Assembly (NCBI GenBank): GCA_022600255.1
Contig: JAHZKU010000205.1
Coordinates: 1-14,932, forward strand
DNA length: 14,932 nt
Direction of reading: 5' to 3'
Source: Actinomycetes bacterium
Lineage (GTDB): Bacteria > Actinomycetota > Actinomycetes > S36-B12 > GCA-2699445
Shown here: piece after piece, positions 1 to 5,429 of the stretch
How positions within the stretch are numbered: the stretch's first letter is position 1
Layout: every line of letters starts with the position of its first letter
The notes under the pieces: generated by a model
What the model was told of the DNA's origin: nothing
Database searches by the model: none
The model's input: only the letters and a program-made list of their open reading frames with translations
Position numbers and translations under genes: made by a program

Positions 1-234
1 CTGTTGCTGATCAATGTGGTGATCGGATTCTTGGTGCCCAACATTGATTGGCGGGCGCATCTTGGCGGTGCGGTGGTGGGAGCCCTCGTGGCTGCGATCA
101 TGGCCTACGCACCCAAACAAAGTCGGGTGCTGTGGCAAACCCTCGGAGTCTTGGCCGTCAGTTTGGCATTGGTGGCCTTGATGGCTTTCGGGACGTTCCA
201 GATTCAGCAGGTGCTGGTGCCACTGTCTGGTTAG
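1..234 (+). CDS. Rhomboid family intramembrane serine protease, C-terminal part (5' end outside window)
   Basis: The reading frame is open from the first base and ends at TAG 232-234, so only the last 77 residues are present. They contain a hydrophobic helix, then DWRAHLGGAVVGAL, then another long hydrophobic helix. The AHxGG pattern inside a membrane helix is the usual setting of the catalytic histidine of rhomboid proteases; the partner GxSG serine would lie upstream and is not in the window. Rhomboids cleave membrane-anchored substrates within the lipid bilayer. A rhomboid gene near crgA is a common actinobacterial arrangement, which supports the call. The substrate is unknown. Loss of the catalytic serine cannot be excluded from this fragment. 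Confidence 0.8.
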   Translation: MLLINVVIGFLVPNIDWRAHLGGAVVGALVAAIMAYAPKQSRVLWQTLGVLAVSLALVALMAFGTFQIQQVLVPLSG

Positions 235-245
235 CGCCGGGTATG

Positions 246-278
246 GCGGCACGAAGGTCAACTCTGCCGGTGTGCCGC
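246..278 (+). terminator. Possible hairpin terminator after the rhomboid gene
   Basis: GCGGCAC at 246-252 pairs with GTGCCGC at 272-278, a perfect 7-bp stem with a 19-base loop starting 12 bases after the rhomboid stop codon. There is no T-run, which is usual in GC-rich actinobacteria. The large loop makes this only a tentative terminator. Confidence 0.3.
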
Positions 279-345
279 AGATAGCTTGGCGAACTCCTAT
301 CGCTTCGAGGCCCGTTCCGGTAACTGGTTCGCTGATGAGGGCTTT

Positions 346-361
346 GTTACTCTTGAGTAAC
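346..361. promoter_or_regulatory. Perfect palindrome upstream of the thiolase gene, probable operator
   Basis: GTTACTCTTGAGTAAC consists of two perfect 7-base arms (346-352 and 355-361) around TT. It lies 28 bases before the thiolase ATG and 17 bases before its AGGAG ribosome binding site. Size and symmetry are those of a dimeric helix-turn-helix repressor site, such as TetR-type regulators that often control fatty-acid degradation genes. The regulator is not in the window. Confidence 0.55.
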
Positions 362-389
362 CCCGTCGTCGAGCGTGCAGGAGATCGCT

Positions 390-1550
390 ATGACCCTCAG
401 AGATGCCGTAATCGTAGGTGCCGTGCGCACGCCGGTCGGCGTTGGCAAGCCGGTGAAAGGAAACCTCAGCGGCGTTCACCCGGTAGATCTGTCGGCGGTG
501 GCCTTGCAGGGCCTGGTTGCCGAGACTGGCATTGATCCTGGCGTGGTTGATGACGTGATCTGGGGTTGTGTCTCTCAGGTTGGGGAGCAAAGCTTCAATA
601 TTGGTCGAAACGCAGCCCTGACCGCGGGGTTCCCAGAATCCGTGCCGGGAGTAACCATTGATCGGCAGTGTGGCTCGTCGCAGCAAGCCGCGAGTTTTGC
701 GGCGGCTGGTGTCATGTCCGGTCAGTACGATGTCGCCATTGCCGGTGGCGTCGAGGTGATGTCGCGGGTGCCGATGTTCTCCTCAGGTGAGGGCGGTGAC
801 GGCCCCTACTCGCAGAAGCTGCAGGATCGCTACGAAGGTCGCCTCGTTCCGCAGGGAATCAGCGCGGAAATGATTGCTGAACGTTGGAATCTGAGCCGTA
901 CCGAGTTGGATCAGATTGCCGTGGATAGCCATGAGAATGCAGCGCGCGCCAGCAAAGACGGCCTCTTCGCTGCTGAGATCGTCTCCGTCGCCACGGAAGC
1001 AGGCGACGTTGCCGAGGATCAAGGGATTCGACCGGGAACCACCCTCGATAGCCTCGCAGCGCTTCGAACTCCCTTCAAAGAGGACGGTGTTGTCACGGCT
1101 GGCAACGCATCACAGATCAGCGACGGTGCGGCGGCGCTGCTCATCATGACATCGGAGAAGGCCAAGGAGTTGGGCTTGCAGCCGATCGCTCGGTTCCATT
1201 CCTTTGCGGTGGCGGGTGTGGATCCCGTGATCATGTTGACCGGGCCAATCCCAGCCACCCAGAAGGTGTTGGCCGGTTCTGGGCTGAGTCTTTCCGACAT
1301 CGGAGTCTTTGAGGTCAACGAGGCCTTCGCATCGGTGGTTGGGGCCTGGTACGCCGATACCGGTGCCGATCGTGCGATCACCAATCCGAATGGTGGAGCC
1401 ATTGCGTTGGGACACCCGCTAGGTGGTTCGGGCGCTCGGTTGATGACCACCATGGTTCATCACATGCAGCGGGAGAACGTCAAGTACGGCCTGCAGACCA
1501 TGTGCGAAGGCGGCGGCATGGCGAACGCGACCATTCTGGAGCTCCTCTGA
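390..1550 (+). CDS. Acetyl-CoA C-acyltransferase (thiolase)
   Basis: This is a 386-residue thiolase, full length for the family. It catalyses the thiolytic cleavage of 3-ketoacyl-CoA, the last step of beta-oxidation, or the reverse condensation. The nucleophilic cysteine is Cys94 in DRQCGSSQQA, the NEAF motif is present, His342 lies in GHPLGGSGARL, and the second catalytic cysteine is Cys372 in CEGGGMA. All catalytic residues are intact. I chose ATG 390 because AGGAG at 379-383 is well spaced for it; a GTG at 375 would overlap that site. The gene stands alone between the rhomboid gene and crgA, with a palindromic operator-like site upstream, so it is probably separately regulated. Degradative (FadA-type) rather than biosynthetic use is inferred, not shown. 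Confidence 0.93.
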   Translation: MTLRDAVIVGAVRTPVGVGKPVKGNLSGVHPVDLSAVALQGLVAETGIDPGVVDDVIWGCVSQVGEQSFNIGRNAALTAGFPESVPGVTIDRQCGSSQQAASFAAAGVMSGQYDVAIAGGVEVMSRVPMFSSGEGGDGPYSQKLQDRYEGRLVPQGISAEMIAERWNLSRTELDQIAVDSHENAARASKDGLFAAEIVSVATEAGDVAEDQGIRPGTTLDSLAALRTPFKEDGVVTAGNASQISDGAAALLIMTSEKAKELGLQPIARFHSFAVAGVDPVIMLTGPIPATQKVLAGSGLSLSDIGVFEVNEAFASVVGAWYADTGADRAITNPNGGAIALGHPLGGSGARLMTTMVHHMQRENVKYGLQTMCEGGGMANATILELL

Positions 1551-1654
1551 GGAACCCAGTCCGTGGTGGAGTTGCTGCGCTGGCGTGTAGGATGACGCCA
1601 ACGGCGGTAGGGGCAGTAGCTCCAACCCCAGGTGCGTCCGTTAAGAATCGTTTG

Positions 1655-1671
1655 CGGACCATGTCGGTCCG
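1655..1671. repeat. Inverted repeat upstream of crgA
   Basis: CGGACC (1655-1660) and GGTCCG (1666-1671) form a perfect 6-bp inverted repeat around ATGTC, 14 bases upstream of the crgA ribosome binding site. It could be a protein-binding site in the crgA leader, or a weak terminator hairpin for the thiolase transcript. Confidence 0.3.
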
Positions 1672-1698
1672 GCACCGGTTAGCTAGGAGGAGTGTCTG

Positions 1699-1956
1699 AT
1701 GCCAGAGTCGAAGAAGCGTAAGACCACTCCATACACCCCGCCTACCGGGAAGGGCTCCAAGACTCCGGTCAAGATCGACGGCAGTCGCTGGGTGGCACCA
1801 GTGATGATTGCGCTTTTCGTGATCGGTCTTTTGTGGATCGTGGTCTGGTACATCGCACCTGACAATGCCTTGATGGGTTCCTTGGCCGGGTGGAACGTGG
1901 CGATTGGCTTCGTATTCATCGGCGCGGGTTTTATCCTCTCCACCCGCTGGCGCTAG
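1699..1956 (+). CDS. crgA: Cell division protein CrgA
   Basis: CrgA is a small actinobacteria-specific membrane protein that regulates the division septum. In mycobacteria it helps recruit and stabilise divisome components, and in Streptomyces it controls septation during sporulation. The 85-residue product has a basic hydrophilic start (MPESKKRK, then a KTPVKIDGSRW stretch) followed by two transmembrane helices at about residues 32-51 and 63-81, ending in STRWR. This is the usual length and two-helix topology of the family. The start is fixed by AGGAGG at 1685-1690. Its presence near a rhomboid gene and the pknB cluster matches the conserved actinobacterial neighbourhood. Here it reads towards the DnaA-box-rich gap. 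Confidence 0.93.
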   Translation: MPESKKRKTTPYTPPTGKGSKTPVKIDGSRWVAPVMIALFVIGLLWIVVWYIAPDNALMGSLAGWNVAIGFVFIGAGFILSTRWR

Positions 1957-2169
1957 CCCGCTTTCCACGACCAGCGACTACGCCCTGCATGGGGCTCTAA
2001 CCGACTGTGTTGTTCACAGGTAGGAGCTAGGTTCACCAGGCAATCAACAGGTTTTCCACAGGCAACGCAGGCGTGGCATAACTCTCTGCATGGTTGCCTC
2101 TACTTCCTGTCACTAGTACAAGATCACTATCCAAAAGGGACATACTGGGACATTCCGCTGTGTATTTTC

Positions 2170-2183
2170 CACTACCTGTAGTG
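2170..2183. repeat. Inverted repeat in the DnaA-box region
   Basis: CACTAC (2170-2175) and GTAGTG (2178-2183) are perfect arms around CT. The right half contains TAGTGA (2179-2184), the complement of TCACTA, which also occurs at 2110-2115 and 2124-2129. This suggests one binding protein with several half-sites. Confidence 0.4.
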
Positions 2184-2247
2184 ACCTGCAAGAGGTCTGG
2201 GTCACACGATTGTCCACAACCATCCACAGCATTCGGTGGACAACTCC

Positions 2248-2269
2248 CACGGCTGTTATTACAACCGTG
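2248..2269. repeat. Near-perfect 22-bp inverted repeat in the DnaA-box region
   Basis: CACGG (2248-2252) pairs with CCGTG (2265-2269) and TGT (2254-2256) with ACA (2261-2263), with one C-A mismatch between them and TATT at the centre. It lies 4 bases to the right of the densest DnaA-box group and could be an operator or a small extruding hairpin. Confidence 0.4.
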
Positions 2270-2555
2270 TAGTTTTCCCCAGTTGGGGAGAACATGTGGA
2301 TGAATTGGGCACGGATTCTTGGGAATCCAGAGGGCAGCCACATCCGGATGAGCGCCGAGGAAACACGATTTGCACCGCTTGCTGGTCACAGTCTCTATGC
2401 TGGCAATTAGCGTGCTCCTAGCCGCACGCAAAGGATCGATTGCGGTCTCATGCGAGTTCGGGGAGCGTGATGGCTCCGGCAAACGTCCCATTCGTATGGG
2501 CCGGTGCGCCAAGGGCAACTCGGCATTCTAGGGTCGTTGGCACTAGCGTTGAGAA

Positions 2556-2572
2556 GGCCCCCATTAGGGGCC
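2556..2572 (+). repeat. GC-rich hairpin in the sortase leader
   Basis: GGCCCC (2556-2561) and GGGGCC (2567-2572) form a 6-bp stem with a CATTA loop, ending 16 bases before the sortase ribosome binding site. It may stabilise the 5' end of the message or influence translation. Confidence 0.35.
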
Positions 2573-2604
2573 GGTCGGCAGGGCGATAGGAAGGAGGGCG
2601 AGAC

Positions 2605-3345
2605 GTGACAGCCACCAGTGAGATGAACGCCCCAACTGGGCCGCAGCCTCGCCCTAAGGGTCGTCGCAGAATCTCCGTATTCGGGGTGCTGGGCGAGATC
2701 CTCATCACGGTAGGAGTGGTGATCCTGCTGTTCGTAGCCTGGCAGCTCTGGTGGACAGACATCATCGCTAAGCAGGCATACAACGAGCAACGGACCGAGC
2801 TGCAGCAGGAGTGGGGCTTGGCAGACGACTTCACCGGGGCGCCCAAGCCAGTAGAGCCCAAGTATGGGGAGGCTTTCGGTCTTATCTACATCCCGGCTCT
2901 CGGTGACAAGGCTTGGGGGATTCCCGTCGTCGAGGGAACAGAGCGTGAGCCGCTGATGAAGGGCATGGGACACCACCCCGGGACCGCAGTTCCCGGCGAG
3001 GTGGGTAACTTCACCGTGGCCGGGCACCGAACCACATATGGAGCACCGCTGCATAACATCGAGACGCTCAAGCCGGGTGACGAGGTGATCATCGAGACCA
3101 AACATGGCTGGTACGTGTACGAGCTAGATAGCGATGAGATCATTGAAGCCTGGGAGGGCTGGGTGCTAGATCCAGTCCCCGGGCTGCCCGTGGATGAGAA
3201 ACCCCAAGAAGCGCTCCTAACGCTGTACTCGTGTCATCCGAAGTTCTCAGCGGCTCAGCGCTACGTCTGGTTCGGAGAACTGATCGATGAGTACCCCAAG
3301 TCGGCCGGCACGCCGCCCGCCATTGAGGCAAGGGAGGCTGCCTGA
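2605..3345 (+). CDS. Class E sortase (cysteine transpeptidase)
   Basis: Sortases are membrane-anchored transpeptidases that cleave a C-terminal sorting motif and attach proteins to the cell wall; class E enzymes are typical of actinobacteria and usually prefer LAxTG-like signals. The 246-residue product has a basic cytoplasmic start, one transmembrane helix at about 26-50 and an external catalytic domain. The triad is His141 in FTVAGHRTTYG, Cys210 in LLTLYSCHP and Arg219 in SAAQRYVWF; all are present. The GTG at 2605 is preceded by AGGAAGGAGGG at 2589-2599, and this start leaves a normal-length N-terminus. The stop overlaps the next gene by one base. No substrate with an LPxTG/LAxTG tail is encoded in the window. 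Confidence 0.93.
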   Translation: MTATSEMNAPTGPQPRPKGRRRISVFGVLGEILITVGVVILLFVAWQLWWTDIIAKQAYNEQRTELQQEWGLADDFTGAPKPVEPKYGEAFGLIYIPALGDKAWGIPVVEGTEREPLMKGMGHHPGTAVPGEVGNFTVAGHRTTYGAPLHNIETLKPGDEVIIETKHGWYVYELDSDEIIEAWEGWVLDPVPGLPVDEKPQEALLTLYSCHPKFSAAQRYVWFGELIDEYPKSAGTPPAIEAREAA

Positions 3346-3536
3346 TGTACGCCTGGTTGTGGGACACGCTCCCGGGGCCCACCCCCGTTCGGTTCCTGTT
3401 GCTCGCGGTGCTGGCGCTGCTGATCTTGGCGCTACTATTCCTGGTGGTTTTCCCGGCTGTGGACTCCTGGCTACCTATTGATGAGTCGGAGATCAGCTCG
3501 GCGTCGGCCCACCCGGCGATTCACTCGCCCCTCTAG
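3345..3536 (+). CDS. Small single-pass membrane protein coupled to the sortase
   Basis: The 63-residue product begins MYAWLWDTLPGPTPVR, has one strong transmembrane helix (about residues 17-42, rich in Leu, Ala and Val), then an outside-facing tail with PAVDSWLPIDESE. Its ATG overlaps the sortase TGA (TGATG at 3343-3347), so translation is probably coupled. Similar short proteins with an N-terminal W-x-x-LPGP-type start and one helix followed by an FPxV-LP stretch are found next to class E sortases in other actinobacteria, from memory of the family. No function is known to me. A role as sortase partner is inferred from gene coupling only. Confidence 0.75.
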   Translation: MYAWLWDTLPGPTPVRFLLLAVLALLILALLFLVVFPAVDSWLPIDESEISSASAHPAIHSPL

Positions 3537-3590
3537 GGAGTGAGGGAACGGGTGCGCAGGAAGCAACCGTCGTTCGCTGGCTCCACCGTC

Positions 3591-4211
3591 CTATTGCTCC
3601 AGCGCACCCTTGCCAGCCATGATCTTCCAGCGGAACTTGTGCAGGCGACTGGATCTGGTGGCGGACTTCTTCGCTGAGTTCAGATTGAGAATGTAGCCTT
3701 TGCGCCGACCGGGCGTGAGCTGATCCCAGGCCTGCGCCAGCTCGGGGTCGGCTGCTAGCGCCTCCACCAGTTCGGCGGGCCATTCCAGTTCCCGGTCGTC
3801 GGGTGGTTCCCTCAGACCGGCTGCGGCGTAGGCCGCGGCCTCCGCCAGGTAGCGCGCAATCACGGGTCGCAGTTGGGACACACGGGTGGAGTTGGTGAAG
3901 CGGATAATGTCCGGGAATCGTGTGCTCGTCCCTTGCTTCTCTAGGACGCCGTCAGGGTCGGTCATGAGTCCGGCCTGGAAGAAGATAAGGCGAAAGTCTT
4001 GTCGGAATGCACCAATAATCACGATGTTGCGGTCGGCGTGCAGATAGCAGGGGTGGCCCCACTTGACTGTCTCAGCCAGACCCGCATCCAGACAGATCCC
4101 GCGCAGTTCCTTCAACCCGGCTGCCCAGTGCTGCGTGGAACAGTCCGGAGTTGCGAAGCGGTCACAGCGGCCGCAGCCTTTGTCGAAATAGTCATCAACG
4201 ATCGTGATCAT
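3591..4211 (-). CDS. YdeI/OmpD-associated, DUF1801-domain protein
   Basis: The 206-residue product has an N-terminal DUF1801-type domain (about residues 30-135, including VKWGHPCYLHADRNIVIIG and a FRLIFFQAG core) and a C-terminal YdeI-type segment with the diagnostic TPGRRKGYI at 166-174. These proteins are small and soluble; their biochemical role is unsettled. Near the start, GCGRC plus DC (Cys13, Cys16, Cys24) forms a small cysteine cluster seen in some relatives and possibly metal-binding. I chose the ATG at 4211 because homology begins there and GGGAGGG lies about 11 bases upstream; the frame stays open to 4418, but that extension has no family-like sequence. The gene is convergent with the sortase pair and divergent from pabA, so it is a separate transcription unit. 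Confidence 0.82.
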   Translation of the reverse strand: MITIVDDYFDKGCGRCDRFATPDCSTQHWAAGLKELRGICLDAGLAETVKWGHPCYLHADRNIVIIGAFRQDFRLIFFQAGLMTDPDGVLEKQGTSTRFPDIIRFTNSTRVSQLRPVIARYLAEAAAYAAAGLREPPDDRELEWPAELVEALAADPELAQAWDQLTPGRRKGYILNLNSAKKSATRSSRLHKFRWKIMAGKGALEQ

Positions 4212-4520
4212 GCCGGTGATGTCCCTCCCGCGATACTTTCGTGGCCTCTTGAAGCCCCAGAGGGAACCATCTGGTTCCGACCGTTCTCTGAGATAGGTCC
4301 GGCCGGAATGATTCCTGTTCTCAGTCTGGCATGACGAGTCCTGTGGGCTGGATTTCCCCAGCTCTTGTACGTGTAGCTTGGGGCCCTTGCCCTCGACACG
4401 GCTGTGGAAACCACTCACGGTTGCTGGCTTGGTGACCAGTAATCACGGCACATGACTAGTAACCGGTCCTGAACCGGGAAGTCGTTAGCCCTATGCCGCG
4501 CGGGAAGGCAGAATGGAGAG
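4212..4520. other. Divergent intergenic region between the YdeI-type gene and pabA
   Basis: This 309-bp spacer must hold promoters for both divergent genes. It contains a 12-base direct repeat (4433-4444 and 4453-4464) and an inverted repeat CCGGT/ACCGG at 4463-4477. I do not see a consensus promoter that I would defend. Confidence 0.5.
4433..4464. repeat. Direct repeat spaced 20 bp upstream of pabA
   Basis: TGACCAGTAATC (4433-4444) and TGACTAGTAACC (4453-4464) match at 10 of 12 positions and start exactly 20 bases apart, about two helical turns. Two same-face sites 57-88 bases upstream of the pabA start look like an activator or repressor binding region. Confidence 0.45.
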
Positions 4521-5144
4521 GTGACCGTTCGCATCCTTGTCGTAGACAACTACGACTCCTTCGTCTTCAACCTCGTGCAATACCTGCAGCAGATCGGCGC
4601 GACGGTGGATGTCGTTCGAAACGACGCAGTGGACCTCGAATCCGCAAGCAACTACGACGGGATTCTGTTGTCGCCAGGGCCTGGGACACCACGCGATGCC
4701 GGCGCGTGCATGGAGATTGTGCAGAAACTTGGCGCCAACCTTCCCATATTCGGGGTGTGTCTAGGCCACCAAGCGATTGCGGAAGTCTACGGAGCCACCG
4801 TGAGCCAGGCCCCCGAACTGCTGCACGGCAAGACCTCCCTGGTGCAACATGACGGCCAGGGGGTATTCTCCGATCTGCCGTCACCCTTCACAGCGACGCG
4901 GTACCACTCGTTGGCCGTAGAACCCGAGACAGTTGGCGAAGACCTGGTGGTCACCGCAACAACGGCTTCTGGAGTCATCATGGGATTGCGACACAAGACC
5001 CTGCCGGTTCGCGGCGTTCAGTTCCACCCCGAATCGGTTCTGACCGAACATGGTCACCACCTGCTCGCCAACTGGCTGGTGGAGTGTGGCGAGCAGGATG
5101 CGGTTGCAAACGCAGCCGGATTGTCACCCTTGGTCCACACGTAG
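4521..5144 (+). CDS. pabA: Aminodeoxychorismate/anthranilate synthase glutamine amidotransferase subunit
   Basis: This class I glutamine amidotransferase supplies ammonia from glutamine to chorismate-using synthases, for folate (p-aminobenzoate) or tryptophan (anthranilate) synthesis. The 207-residue product starts with MTVRILVVDNYDSFVFNLVQ, has the SPGPGTP oxyanion-region motif at 51-57, nucleophile Cys80 in GVCLGHQ and catalytic His169/Glu171 in QFHPES. The triad is complete. The GTG at 4521 gives the family N-terminus directly; GGAG lies close upstream. In this actinobacterial locus the gene is often called trpG or pabA and probably serves both pathways, as no trp or pabB partner is adjacent. 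The gene is convergent with pknB. Confidence 0.9.
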   Translation: MTVRILVVDNYDSFVFNLVQYLQQIGATVDVVRNDAVDLESASNYDGILLSPGPGTPRDAGACMEIVQKLGANLPIFGVCLGHQAIAEVYGATVSQAPELLHGKTSLVQHDGQGVFSDLPSPFTATRYHSLAVEPETVGEDLVVTATTASGVIMGLRHKTLPVRGVQFHPESVLTEHGHHLLANWLVECGEQDAVANAAGLSPLVHT

Positions 5145-5429
5145 CCAGCCCATGGGCAACGGGCCGACGGGTCAGCGTGGAACATGCACAAAGATGCATT
5201 ACCGCCACCGTACGGCCACGCCCAGCCCCGGAACATCCGTCGGCTCGCCTGTGCCCGCCACGCCGGCTCTCGGCAGCGCAGGGCCGGGTGGGCCGGCTAG
5301 CTAGACCGATAGCAGCGTCTCGTTGCCACCGTCACGGGCGCCAAGAGAGCGCTCCGGACACCCACTGTTCCTGGCGCGGGTGCGGGGGCTCCTGAGCCAA
5401 GTTGGGTCAGGAGTCGTCCCCGAGCCCGC
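5145..5429. other. Convergent spacer between pabA and pknB
   Basis: This 285-bp non-coding spacer separates two converging genes. Its clearest element is the near-perfect palindrome at 5389-5413, close to the end of pknB. The rest is GC-rich with several short self-complementary pieces, and I see no gene in it. Confidence 0.6.
5389..5413 (-). terminator. Hairpin terminator of the pknB operon, possibly bidirectional
   Basis: CTCCTGA (5389-5395) pairs with TCAGGAG (5407-5413), and inside it CCAA (5397-5400) pairs with TTGG (5402-5405), separated by a G-G mismatch and a single central base. It lies 16 bases beyond the pknB stop codon. There is no T-run. Being symmetrical, it could stop transcription from either side. 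Confidence 0.6.

Larger units (their letters stand above)
2010..2303. promoter_or_regulatory. Cluster of DnaA-box-like 9-mers; candidate DnaA-binding locus
   Basis: The actinobacterial DnaA box is close to TTGTCCACA and the E. coli form is TTATNCACA. On the plus strand I see TTGTTCACA (2010-2018), TTTTCCACA (2052-2060), TTTTCCACT (2165-2173), a perfect TTGTCCACA (2210-2218) and CCATCCACA (2220-2228). On the minus strand I see TTGTCCACC (2235-2243) and TCATCCACA (2295-2303). The tightest group, three sites in 34 bases, sits at 2210-2243. The locus could be oriC itself, an accessory DnaA-titrating cluster of the kind known near oriC in Streptomyces, or a DnaA-controlled promoter region. No dnaA or dnaN gene is in the window, so an accessory cluster is the more cautious reading. 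Confidence 0.55.
1957..2604. other. Gene-free 648-bp intergenic region between crgA and the sortase
   Basis: No open reading frame here has a convincing start or a recognisable product on either strand, and base composition looks more AT-rich than the flanking genes. The stretch holds a cluster of DnaA-box-like sites (2010-2303), short direct repeats (2110-2154), three compact inverted repeats (2170-2289), and the sortase leader with a hairpin at 2556-2572. The part from about 2310 to 2520 shows nothing I can name. Confidence 0.7.

Noticed and set aside
2033..2518. A 161-residue open frame on the minus strand across the intergenic region
   Set aside because: No convincing start or recognisable domain, and it covers the palindromes and DnaA-box cluster. 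It looks like a chance frame.
1957..2604. Calling this region oriC outright
   Set aside because: dnaA, dnaN, rpmH or gyr genes are not in the window, and in relatives oriC adjoins dnaA. The data support a DnaA-binding cluster only.
2407..3105. A 232-residue open frame on the minus strand
   Set aside because: Most of it lies opposite the sortase gene, which has a complete catalytic triad and ribosome binding site. The minus-strand translation shows no family pattern.
4212..4418. Longer N-terminus for the YdeI-type protein
   Set aside because: Family similarity starts at the ATG at 4211. The extra 69 residues are hydrophilic, unrelated to the family, and would occupy the divergent promoter region.
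5145..5429. Open frames in the pabA-pknB spacer
   Set aside because: They overlap the end of pabA or the terminator hairpin and read as low-complexity Arg/Pro/Ala translations typical of GC-rich non-coding DNA.
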